Positions 1-6,793 of a stretch of DNA of 33,125 nt are shown one piece after another. The notes beneath the pieces were generated by a model that was not told the origin of the DNA, did no database searches, and worked only from the letters and a program-made list of their open reading frames with translations. Origin of the DNA: an uncultured Erysipelotrichaceae bacterium (GTDB taxonomy: Bacteria; Bacillota_I; Bacilli_A; RF39; UBA660); NCBI GenBank assembly GCA_902766545.1, contig CACXEC010000045.1:1-33125 (forward strand), given 5' to 3'. Positions within the stretch are counted from its first letter, which is position 1, and each line of letters starts with the position of its first letter. Made by a program: the position numbers and the translations under genes.

Positions 1-1
1 A

Positions 2-226
2 AGTGATATTCCAGTTTTAGAGGAAATTCCTACTTTAAGTGAGACTCCTGTGGAAACAACTTCTGTATTAAATGAAGAACCAATTACAGAAGAACTTGAA
101 ATGCCAAAAATGGTTAATGAAGTTGTTAATAATGATATTACAGAAAAAAAGATATGCAAAAATTGCAGTCATGAAAATCCATATACAAGTAAATTTTGTG
201 AAATGTGTGGAAATGTTTTAGAATAA
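2..226 (+). CDS. C-terminal end of a zinc-ribbon protein (5' end outside window)
   Basis: The reading frame is open from the window edge to TAA at 224-226 and encodes the last 74 residues of a longer protein. Most of the visible part is acidic and rich in Glu, Pro and Thr, so it looks like a disordered linker. The end carries two CxxC pairs, CKNC and CEMC, separated by a short loop; this is the pattern of a small zinc ribbon often found at one end of low-GC Gram-positive membrane or regulatory proteins. No catalytic feature is visible, so the function cannot be named. The stop codon lies inside the 5' arm of the following terminator. Confidence 0.7.
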   Translation, partial: SDIPVLEEIPTLSETPVETTSVLNEEPITEELEMPKMVNEVVNNDITEKKICKNCSHENPYTSKFCEMCGNVLE

Positions 227-248
227 CTAACATTGTTAGTTATTTTTT
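222..248 (+). terminator. Intrinsic terminator after zinc-ribbon gene
   Basis: A perfect 10-bp inverted repeat (AATAACTAAC at 222-231 and GTTAGTTATT at 235-244, loop ATT) is followed by a T run. It overlaps the stop codon of the upstream gene and separates it from tmk. Confidence 0.85.
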
Positions 249-299
249 AATTATTAGAATTATGCTATACTTATAGCAAGAGATTAGGTGGATAAACAA

Positions 300-935
300 A
301 TGAAGGGTAAGTTAATAGTAATAGAAGGAACTAATTCTTCTGGTAAAGAAACTCAAAGTAATCTTTTAGTGGAGACATTAAATAAAGAAGGTATAATTAC
401 TAAAAAGAAAAGGTTTCCTGATTATGATTCTCCAACTGGGAGAATCATTGGTGAATGCATTTTAGGAAAAAATTCAAAAAGTTTTTTTAATGAATCTATT
501 GATAAAATACCACCTAAGGTAGCAGCATTATATTATGCTGCTGATCGTGCTTATAATATTGATAAAATAAATGAATTATTAAATAGTGGAATAAATGTTG
601 TTCTGGATAGATATGTAGAAAGTAATATGGCATATCAAGCTGCTAAATTTGATGATATTAAAGATAAAATTAATATTCTTTTATGGATGGAACAATTGGA
701 GTTTAATCTTTTAGACTTACCAAGGCCAGATAAAGTTATTTTTTTATACTTACCGTATGAATATCGCAGTGATAAGAATGATGACAATATACATCTTATT
801 AATACAGAAAAAGCTTATAACTTAATAACGGAAAGATATTCATGTGATATAGTTAATTGTATTAAAGATGATAAAATTAGATCAATTGAAGATATTCAAA
901 AAGAAGTGTATACAATAGTCAAAGAAATACTGTAA
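300..935 (+). CDS. tmk: Thymidylate kinase (dTMP kinase)
   Basis: Phosphorylates dTMP to dTDP with ATP in dTTP synthesis. The 211-residue product has the P-loop IEGTNSSGKETQ near the N-terminus, the DRY motif with its following region (VVLDRYVESNMAYQAA) in the middle, and a length normal for the family. The residue after the P-loop Lys is Glu instead of Ser/Thr, with Thr next; as I recall, GKETQ or GKQTQ variants occur in a subfamily of bacterial dTMP kinases, so this is probably still an active kinase. I chose ATG 300, because the upstream GTG at 288 lies inside the likely ribosome site (AGGTGG at 285-290). It stands alone between a terminator and the cse60 unit, not in the usual tmk-holB cluster. 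Confidence 0.87.
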   Translation: MKGKLIVIEGTNSSGKETQSNLLVETLNKEGIITKKKRFPDYDSPTGRIIGECILGKNSKSFFNESIDKIPPKVAALYYAADRAYNIDKINELLNSGINVVLDRYVESNMAYQAAKFDDIKDKINILLWMEQLEFNLLDLPRPDKVIFLYLPYEYRSDKNDDNIHLINTEKAYNLITERYSCDIVNCIKDDKIRSIEDIQKEVYTIVKEIL

Positions 936-990
936 ACAGTTTGAAAAATAAATGTATAATTTTGTAAAAAATCTAGTTTTGGTTTATAAT

Positions 991-1017
991 ATATTTGTTT
1001 AGGCAAAATTATACATA
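991..1017 (+). promoter_or_regulatory. Possible sigma-E-type promoter for cse60
   Basis: ATA at 991-993 and TATACATA at 1010-1017 are 16 bp apart and resemble the sigma-E pattern ATA-N16-18-CATACANT. The B. subtilis cse60 gene is under sigma-E. In a sequence this AT-rich the match could be chance. Confidence 0.3.
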
Positions 1018-1059
1018 TTTCACCTTCTTAAAATTCTAGAATAGTTTTAGGAGGTGATT

Positions 1060-1242
1060 ATGCTAGTAAAAGTATTTGATGAATCTCATGAAAAAGATTT
1101 AGAGATGGTCATTAATGCTTTTTTATCAAGTAATGTTGAATTAATTGATATAAAGTATAGTGTTGCTATAACAGCAGTAGGCGAGGATCAAATATATTGT
1201 TTTACTGCTTTGGTTTTATATAGAGATTTGAGTGAAGATTAA
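1060..1242 (+). CDS. cse60: Sporulation protein Cse60
   Basis: A 60-residue protein, the same length as Bacillus Cse60, a small sigma-E-controlled sporulation protein of unknown mechanism. Its opening VKVFDESHEKDLEMVINAF followed by DIKYSVA and QIYCFTALVLYR matches my memory of this family. A strong ribosome site (AGGAGG at 1049-1054) fixes the start at ATG 1060, not the GTG at 1054. The stop overlaps the start of the following flippase gene by one base, so the two are translationally coupled. This links the flippase to sporulation, but only by context. Confidence 0.8.
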   Translation: MLVKVFDESHEKDLEMVINAFLSSNVELIDIKYSVAITAVGEDQIYCFTALVLYRDLSED

Positions 1243-2891
1243 TGAAGAAAAACAGTTTTATTGCGGGAACATTTATTGCTACTTTATCCTTGATATTTGT
1301 AAAAATATTAGGAATGCTTTATGTTGTGCCTTTTTATGCAATAGTTGGGACTAAAGGTGGAGCTTTATATAGTTATGCTTATAATATATATAATATATTT
1401 TTGTTAATATCTGCTGCTGGAATACCTAGCGCAATAAGTAAAATTATAAGTGAATATGATGCTTTAGGTAAGTATGAAGCTAAAAATAGAGCTTATAAGC
1501 TAGCTAAAAAATTAATCATGTTGATTAGTACGATTACTTTTGTAATGCTATTCATATTTGCTGAAGAGATTGCTACTTTAATTATTGGTGATTTAAAGGG
1601 TGGAAATACTATTGAAGATGTATGTTTTGTAATTAGATGTATATCATTTTCTGTTCTTTTAATACCTCATTTAAGTGTAACTAAAGGATATTTCCAAGGA
1701 CATAAATATATTGGCCCTTCTTCAGTTTCAAATTTAATTGAACAGATAGTAAGAATTACGATTATTTTAGTTGGGTCTTATATTTCTTTAAAAGTCTTTA
1801 AATCTAGTCTACCTATTGCAGTTGGTATTGCTGTATCTGGGGCTTTTTTTGGAGGATTAGTAGCTTATATATATTTAAGTGCTAAAATGAGAAAACATAA
1901 AAGTGAACTTAATTTAGATAAAACTTATCGAAAAGATGATATTTCTGATAAGGATATTATTAAAGAAATAATTAAATATGCAGTTCCTTTTATAATTATT
2001 AATATTATTGGTAGTATATATAATTTTACGGATATGATATTAATTCTTAGAACTTTAAATCATTTTAATTATAGTGCAGAGGATGTTGAGTTTATTACTA
2101 GTGTTATTTCTACTTGGGGACCTAAAATATCAATGATAGTCAATTCAATGGCCAGTGGAATGAGTTATGCTTTAATTCCTATGATTGTTTCTGCTTATGC
2201 AGTTAGAAATTTTAAGGAATTAAATAATCATTTAAATAAAGCTTTACAAATTATAATATTTGTTTCTTTACCTATGGCTATAGGATTATCTATTTTATCA
2301 ACTCCTGTTTGGACACTTTTTTATAATACTAATCCATATGGTGGCGCAATATTAAAAATTATGATTTTTAATGCTCTTTTGGGTAATATTGCAATGATAA
2401 GTAATTCTATTTTACAAAGTTCTAATAGATTTAAATTAGTTTATTTAAATAATATTATTGGATCATTAATTAATGCACTTTTAGATGTTCCTTTAATGAT
2501 TTTATGTCATAAAATAGGTATTGGAGCTTTTTATGGAGCTATATTTGCTACTTCAATTGGATATATAATTTCAATTTATATAAGCTTGCATTTTATTCAA
2601 AAGGAAGATGGTTTTAAACTAAATTACTCTAATACGTTTAAAACTGTTAGTAAGATTATTATACCAGCAATTTCGATGGTGGTTGTATTATTTATAATTA
2701 ATAAGTTTTTATCGCTTGATATTTATACGAAAATTGGTAGTTTAATTGTTGTAATTATTAATGCTATAATAGGTGCAGTAATATATATTGGAATAAGTTA
2801 TAAAATGGGAATAATCGAAGATATTTTTGGAAAAGAATATATGAATAAACTAATAAAAAAACTTACTTTTGGTAAGTTTCCTAAGAATTAA
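1242..2891 (+). CDS. MOP-superfamily lipid II flippase-like protein (MurJ/SpoVB/YtgP type)
   Basis: A 549-residue polytopic membrane protein with about 14 hydrophobic segments. It belongs to the polysaccharide/lipid-linked precursor exporter group: GIPSAISKIISEYDALGKY after the first helices and KGYFQGHKYIGPSS with a following EQIVRI are signature regions of YtgP/SpoVB/MurJ proteins. These flip lipid-linked peptidoglycan precursors across the membrane. Its start overlaps the stop of cse60 (TAATG), so it is cotranscribed with a sporulation gene. This favours a SpoVB-like role in making spore cortex, although a housekeeping MurJ role cannot be excluded. The short cytoplasmic C-terminal tail is Lys-rich. 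Confidence 0.82.
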   Translation: MKKNSFIAGTFIATLSLIFVKILGMLYVVPFYAIVGTKGGALYSYAYNIYNIFLLISAAGIPSAISKIISEYDALGKYEAKNRAYKLAKKLIMLISTITFVMLFIFAEEIATLIIGDLKGGNTIEDVCFVIRCISFSVLLIPHLSVTKGYFQGHKYIGPSSVSNLIEQIVRITIILVGSYISLKVFKSSLPIAVGIAVSGAFFGGLVAYIYLSAKMRKHKSELNLDKTYRKDDISDKDIIKEIIKYAVPFIIINIIGSIYNFTDMILILRTLNHFNYSAEDVEFITSVISTWGPKISMIVNSMASGMSYALIPMIVSAYAVRNFKELNNHLNKALQIIIFVSLPMAIGLSILSTPVWTLFYNTNPYGGAILKIMIFNALLGNIAMISNSILQSSNRFKLVYLNNIIGSLINALLDVPLMILCHKIGIGAFYGAIFATSIGYIISIYISLHFIQKEDGFKLNYSNTFKTVSKIIIPAISMVVVLFIINKFLSLDIYTKIGSLIVVIINAIIGAVIYIGISYKMGIIEDIFGKEYMNKLIKKLTFGKFPKN

Positions 2892-3178
2892 ACCATATAC
2901 ATGTTGTTAGATGAGTAATCATCTCCATTTATGTTATTATTTTGATTATCACCTTCAAGACGAGAGACTCTATTTTCTAATCTGTTAATTTGTCTTTCTA
3001 TTTTAGATAGTCTAGAATCAATATCACTATACATATTAGGATTTGCATTCATTGGTCCAGTGTAAAAATTGGAATTAGCACTAAAAGAAGTATTTGGAAT
3101 ATTTGGCATCATCATATTAGGCATTGAGTTAATATTATATCCATATTCTTGGAAAAATGCATTACGGTCTTTTTTCAT
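2888..3178 (-). CDS. Small Asn/Met-rich coiled-coil protein, unknown function
   Basis: A 96-residue protein. The first half is rich in Asn, Met, Pro and Phe with low complexity (residues 15-50). Residues 53-75 form a short coiled coil with hydrophobic positions at I53, L57, I60, I64, L67, V71 and L74. The tail is Asn-rich. A good ribosome site (AGAGGTG) precedes the ATG. Its stop codon overlaps the stop of the convergent flippase gene. Such composition is common among spore coat and other structural spore proteins, so a spore role is a guess; I do not recognise the family. Confidence 0.65.
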   Translation of the reverse strand: MKKDRNAFFQEYGYNINSMPNMMMPNIPNTSFSANSNFYTGPMNANPNMYSDIDSRLSKIERQINRLENRVSRLEGDNQNNNINGDDYSSNNMYMV

Positions 3179-3236
3179 TGTTCACCTCTATTTTAATATA
3201 TGAAATAAATGGAAAAAGTTTAATAAAGGAGTAAAA

Positions 3237-3842
3237 ATGAGATTAAGAAACATTAAAAATGCTAAGGAAAAAGTAAATAATAATCCTTTAGTAATAAATA
3301 AGAATATTTTTGATTCTAAAAAGGAGTTACATATTGAAATTGGTATGGGAAAAGGAGACTTTATTATAAATAAAGCTTTACTTAATCCAGGTATTAATTT
3401 TATTGGAATTGAAAAGTATGAATCCGTCTTAGTTAGAGCATTAGAAAAAGTTCCTCGTGATGTTAATAATTTAAAATTTATGTGTATAGATGCTTTAACG
3501 ATAGGTGAGTATTTTAATCATGATGTAGATAAAATATATTTAAATTTTTCTGATCCATGGCCAAAAAAAAGACACTCTAAAAGAAGACTTACTAGCGAAG
3601 TTTTTTTGCCATTATATGAAAAAATTTCTAAAAATAATGTTAATTTAGAAATTAAGACTGATAATAAAGACTTATTTGCTTATACATTAAAAAATTTAAA
3701 TAATAATGGTTATACTTTTGAGGATGTATCTTTAGATTTACCAAGTGATTATGAAGGTAATATTGAAACTGAATATGAAAGAAAGTTTAGAAGTAAAAAT
3801 ATATCTATTAATTATCTTAAATCAGTTAAAAAGATGAAATAA
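3237..3842 (+). CDS. trmB: tRNA (guanine-N7-)-methyltransferase
   Basis: Makes m7G46 in the variable loop of tRNAs using S-adenosylmethionine. The 201-residue product shows the SAM-binding motif LHIEIGMGKGDFI (residues 31-43), the family signature DPWPKKRHSKRRL (106-118), and the C-terminal TEYERKF motif. Length is slightly short but complete for the family. A strong ribosome site (AAAGGAG) lies just before the ATG. It is divergent from the coiled-coil gene and is followed by its own intergenic promoter region for the lipoprotein operon. Confidence 0.95.
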   Translation: MRLRNIKNAKEKVNNNPLVINKNIFDSKKELHIEIGMGKGDFIINKALLNPGINFIGIEKYESVLVRALEKVPRDVNNLKFMCIDALTIGEYFNHDVDKIYLNFSDPWPKKRHSKRRLTSEVFLPLYEKISKNNVNLEIKTDNKDLFAYTLKNLNNNGYTFEDVSLDLPSDYEGNIETEYERKFRSKNISINYLKSVKKMK

Positions 3843-3853
3843 AATAATTAATT

Positions 3854-3862
3854 TGATATAAT
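3854..3862 (+). promoter_or_regulatory. Extended -10 promoter for the lipoprotein operon
   Basis: TGATATAAT gives a perfect TATAAT at 3857-3862 with a TG dinucleotide one base upstream. It lies 24 bp before the lipoprotein start, in the gap after trmB. Confidence 0.5.
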
Positions 3863-3885
3863 ATTTTTAGGAGAAAGATAGGATT

Positions 3886-4524
3886 ATGAAAAAAATTATT
3901 ATCTTTATAATTATAGTGTTTGGTTTAACGGGATGTGTAAATATTAAAAAAGATGATATATCCTCTTTAGTTGATAAAATAGTATCAAGTAAGATTAGAT
4001 TGAGTAATGAATATCGTACAGGATATAAGTATTATTTACCAACTAATATGAATGTTACATATTCTGGTTTAATGAATGAAACAATTAATGATGGAAAGTA
4101 TAATTATTATTTATATGTTGATTTAGTTAGCTTTTTTAATAGTGAAAAAGCATCTTATGTTAAACATGAAAACTCTTTTTTTAGTAAAGAAATAACATTT
4201 GATAATAAAACTGGATATTTAGAAATATTTACGAAAAATAATAAATATTTAATTGAAATAATATATAATTATGCTAAAATAGAAGTGATAGTAGATAAAG
4301 AATTTATTAATGAAGCAGTTAGTAATAGTTTAATAGTTTTATCTTCTATAGAGTATAATAAGTCGATTATTGATAATTTAATTGGCGATAATATATTGAG
4401 TTATAGTGAAGAAAAATTTACAATATTCGATGATAAGACAAGGAATAGTAACTTTCTTGAGTATGTTCAAGAATTTGATAACTATGATTCAAATGATATA
4501 CCTGATTATGATTTAATTAACTAA
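3886..4524 (+). CDS. Predicted lipoprotein, unknown function
   Basis: A 212-residue protein with a short lipoprotein signal: KK, a hydrophobic stretch, and lipobox LTGC with the lipidated Cys at residue 17. The mature part (residues 18-212) is mixed alpha/beta in appearance, rich in Asn, Tyr and Ile, with no enzyme motif I can identify. It would be anchored on the outer face of the membrane. It heads a four-gene unit with an acidic disordered protein, a DUF948 protein and a YtxH protein; the spacing to the next gene is 15 bp with a shared ribosome-site region. lspA for signal removal is also in this window. Confidence 0.8.
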   Translation: MKKIIIFIIIVFGLTGCVNIKKDDISSLVDKIVSSKIRLSNEYRTGYKYYLPTNMNVTYSGLMNETINDGKYNYYLYVDLVSFFNSEKASYVKHENSFFSKEITFDNKTGYLEIFTKNNKYLIEIIYNYAKIEVIVDKEFINEAVSNSLIVLSSIEYNKSIIDNLIGDNILSYSEEKFTIFDDKTRNSNFLEYVQEFDNYDSNDIPDYDLIN

Positions 4525-4539
4525 GGAGTGATATTTTTC

Positions 4540-5301
4540 ATGAGTGTTTTTAAAAAATTAAAAGATGTTTTATTTGACATTGAAGAGGAAGAGATACCTG
4601 TTATTACCAAGGATGAAGAAGACGAGGAAGAGAATCCAATAAAGGAAATAAAGGTTCCTAAAGAAGAATTTCATGAGGAACGCGTTATAGAGCAAAAGAA
4701 AGAAACAAAATTTAATTTTCCTTTGGATGATGATTTTGATGAAATAGTTCCAAGTAGGTCTAAAAGGGATTATTTTGATGATGAAGATTTAAATTTACGT
4801 TCAAGTTTTAAAGATAACAGAATTCAAAATGATTTTAAGAAAAATAATACTTCAAATGATTATGCTAGATTTAATTTAAATGATGTTAAGAAAGAAGAAG
4901 TAAAAACATTTAAACCATCGCCAGTTATATCTCCAGTTTATGGTATTTTAGATCAAAATTATACTAAAGATGATGTAATAGTAAAAAATGATGGTAGTAA
5001 ACGTAAAGACGCAACCTTAAACTTAGATGATGTTAGGAAAAAAGCTTATGGTGAAGATGAAGTAGATCGTGTAAAAAGAATTGATGAAATATTAGACGAT
5101 GACAATGATGAAGTAATCGCCGAAATAAAAAATCCTAAATCTGATATGACAATAAGAGAAGCAGAAGACATAGCAGATAAAAATAGTAAACCAGATATTA
5201 TTGATGATGATAAGAATGATAATGACGTAGAGTCAGATTTGTTTAATTTAATTGATTCTATGTATGAAGATAAGAATAAAATGGAGGAAGATAATGATTG
5301 A
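4540..5301 (+). CDS. Acidic disordered protein with amphipathic N-terminus, unknown function
   Basis: A 253-residue soluble protein dominated by Asp, Glu, Lys and Asn, so mostly disordered. Two parts stand out. Residues 1-14 (MSVFKKLKDVLFDI) could form an amphipathic membrane-binding helix. Residues 124-146 are a low-charge island beginning FKPSPVISPVYGILD, which looks like a conserved docking motif; I have an impression of similar motifs in related gut bacteria but cannot verify it. The start is ATG 4540 after AAGGAG at 4523-4528; the GTG at 4528 is inside that site. The 3' end overlaps the DUF948 gene by 8 bases. Its neighbours are envelope proteins, so a role as a membrane-bound scaffold is inferred. 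Confidence 0.7.
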   Translation: MSVFKKLKDVLFDIEEEEIPVITKDEEDEEENPIKEIKVPKEEFHEERVIEQKKETKFNFPLDDDFDEIVPSRSKRDYFDDEDLNLRSSFKDNRIQNDFKKNNTSNDYARFNLNDVKKEEVKTFKPSPVISPVYGILDQNYTKDDVIVKNDGSKRKDATLNLDDVRKKAYGEDEVDRVKRIDEILDDDNDEVIAEIKNPKSDMTIREAEDIADKNSKPDIIDDDKNDNDVESDLFNLIDSMYEDKNKMEEDND

Positions 5302-5590
5302 ATCTCTAAGTAGTGTTTTACCGATATTTATTTATATTTTATTAATAATTTTATTAATTGTTGGAATTATTTTGGGAGTTAAACTTATAATAACAGTAGA
5401 TAAAGTAAATGAGGTATTAGATGATGTCAAAAAGAAAGTTTCTACATTAGATACATTCTTTAATATTGTAAGTGGAATATCTAATAGAGTGGAAAATTTA
5501 TCGTCAAAAGTTGCTGATTTCTTTATATCAATATTTAATAAAGTAAGTAATCTAAAAAAAAGAAAGGATGAATTTGAAGATTATGAGTAA
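5294..5590 (+). CDS. DUF948-type membrane protein (YtxG-like)
   Basis: A 98-residue protein with one N-terminal transmembrane helix (about residues 8-30) followed by an amphipathic helical region with VDKVNEVLDDVKKKVSTLD, typical of DUF948 proteins such as B. subtilis YtxG. These commonly sit next to a YtxH-domain gene, as here. The start is ATG 5294 with GGAGGA just upstream; it overlaps the preceding gene by 8 bases and its end overlaps the YtxH gene, so the three are translationally coupled. In B. subtilis the ytxGH pair is stress-induced; the mechanism is unknown. Confidence 0.75.
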   Translation: MIESLSSVLPIFIYILLIILLIVGIILGVKLIITVDKVNEVLDDVKKKVSTLDTFFNIVSGISNRVENLSSKVADFFISIFNKVSNLKKRKDEFEDYE

Positions 5591-6005
5591 AAAAGGAACT
5601 GGATTAATCGCTGGATTAGTAGTAGGAGCTGGACTTGGATTATTATTTGCTCCTAAGAAAGGATCTGATTTAAGAAAAGATTTAGCTAATAAATGTAATG
5701 ATTTATGGAATAAAGCTAAAGACTTAGATTATGAAGAAGTTAAACTAGATATTGAAAAAAGACTAAAAAAGATTCAAAAGGAGTTAAAAGATTTAGATAA
5801 AGAAAAAGCTTTAAAAATAGCAAAGAAAAAAGGTGAAGAGATTAAAGCTCAAGCTGAGGATTTATATAACTTAGCTGTTGAAAAAGGGACTCCAGTTTTA
5901 GAAAAAGCGGCAAGTGATGTTAGAGTAAAAACAATTGATGTTTTAAATGATATTGTTTCTAAATTAGAGCAAAGTGAAAAAGCTGCTAAAAAGGCAGCAA
6001 AATAG
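5583..6005 (+). CDS. YtxH-domain envelope protein
   Basis: A 140-residue protein. The N-terminus (MSKKGTGLIAGLVVGAGLGL followed by LFAPKKGSDLRKDL) is the YtxH domain: a Gly-rich transmembrane segment ending in the typical LFAPKxG motif. The rest is a long charged helix rich in Lys, Glu and Ala, ending in a Lys/Ala tail, suggestive of coiled-coil contacts inside the cell. I prefer ATG 5583, which gives the usual family start; ATG 5568 is also possible and lies closer to the AAAGAAAGG site. It overlaps the DUF948 gene and is the last gene of the unit, ending at a terminator. Confidence 0.8.
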   Translation: MSKKGTGLIAGLVVGAGLGLLFAPKKGSDLRKDLANKCNDLWNKAKDLDYEEVKLDIEKRLKKIQKELKDLDKEKALKIAKKKGEEIKAQAEDLYNLAVEKGTPVLEKAASDVRVKTIDVLNDIVSKLEQSEKAAKKAAK

Positions 6006-6029
6006 TCTCATCTTTTGATGGGATTTTTT
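6006..6029 (+). terminator. Intrinsic terminator of the envelope operon
   Basis: TCTCATC (6006-6012) pairs with GATGGGA (6017-6023) through a TTTT loop, with one G-T pair, followed by TTTTTT. Confidence 0.75.
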
Positions 6030-6049
6030 CTTTATAAGAGGTATCGATA

Positions 6050-6526
6050 ATGAGAAAATTTGAAAAAATAAGTTTTGAACAATTTAAAAAAGATGTTGCA
6101 GATGATAAGATTTTATATGATAGTTTTATTCTTCCTAAAAGGAAGACAAAATTTTCGGCAGGATACGATTTTGTTTCATTAAAAGATGTTACTTTGCATC
6201 CTGGTGAAGATGCACTAATTCCAACTGGAGTAAAAGCTATGATTGAACCAGATGATGTACTTTTTATAATAATTCGTAGCAGTTTAGGATTTAAATACAA
6301 TATAAGACTAGTTAATCAAGTAGGAGTAATTGATGCCGACTATTATAATAATGAATCAAATGAAGGACATATTTTAGTAAAGTTAAAAAATGAAGGAAAT
6401 AAAGATTACAAAATAGAAGTAGGTAGCGCTATTGCTCAGGGATTAATTATTAAATATAATGCAGTAGATGATGAAGATAATAATATGGAAATAAGAACTG
6501 GAGGAATAGGTTCAACTGATAAATAA
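6050..6526 (+). CDS. dut: dUTP diphosphatase (trimeric dUTPase)
   Basis: Hydrolyses dUTP to dUMP and pyrophosphate, keeping uracil out of DNA and supplying dUMP. All five motifs of the trimeric family are visible in the 158-residue product: AGYDF (37-41), RSS (76-78), GVIDADYYNN (92-101), GSAIAQ (125-130) and RTGGIGST (149-156). It has about 35 extra N-terminal residues before motif I compared with the shortest members. It stands between two terminators, so it is probably a single-gene unit; the ribosome site (AAGAGGT) is weak to moderate. Confidence 0.93.
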   Translation: MRKFEKISFEQFKKDVADDKILYDSFILPKRKTKFSAGYDFVSLKDVTLHPGEDALIPTGVKAMIEPDDVLFIIIRSSLGFKYNIRLVNQVGVIDADYYNNESNEGHILVKLKNEGNKDYKIEVGSAIAQGLIIKYNAVDDEDNNMEIRTGGIGSTDK

Positions 6527-6550
6527 AAGTTTTATACTTTTATTTTTTTT
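6524..6550 (+). terminator. Intrinsic terminator of dut
   Basis: TAAAAGT (6524-6530, overlapping the dut stop codon) pairs with ACTTTTA (6536-6542) around a TTTAT loop and is followed by a run of T. Confidence 0.75.
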
Positions 6551-6588
6551 TAATATATGATATTCTTTAAATAGAATGGGTGATTGTT

Positions 6589-6792
6589 ATGGAATATGTT
6601 ATTAATGGTAAAAAAATTAAGGTCCTATTTCCTTTTGAAATTAATCAAAAAAAGTATTTGGCATATTTAACCGATAAAAATGAAATAACTGCTTCAATTT
6701 TAGAAGAAGATGGTTTAGATATGAATTTGCTTGCTATAACAGATGATAAAGAATGGCAAATGGTAGAAAAAGTCTTGGAAGAGAGGATTTAA
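6589..6792 (+). CDS. DUF1292 family protein (YrzB-like)
   Basis: A 67-residue soluble protein with the strand-rich pattern of DUF1292 proteins such as B. subtilis YrzB: an opening hydrophobic strand, FPFEINQKKYLAYLTD in the middle and a C-terminal DDKEWQMVEKVLEER helix. The family role is unknown. ATG 6589 is chosen because it follows GGGTG at a proper distance; the GTG at 6580 lies inside that site. It is one base from the start of the following large coiled-coil gene, so the two are cotranscribed. Confidence 0.65.
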   Translation: MEYVINGKKIKVLFPFEINQKKYLAYLTDKNEITASILEEDGLDMNLLAITDDKEWQMVEKVLEERI

Positions 6793-6793
6793 T

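Noticed and set aside
264..277. GCTAT-ATAGC inverted repeat upstream of tmk as an operator
   Set aside because: Only five base pairs in an AT-rich promoter region; no regulator can be suggested.
5986..6300. Minus-strand open frame of 104 codons
   Set aside because: Lies antisense to dut and a terminator, with no ribosome site or family features.
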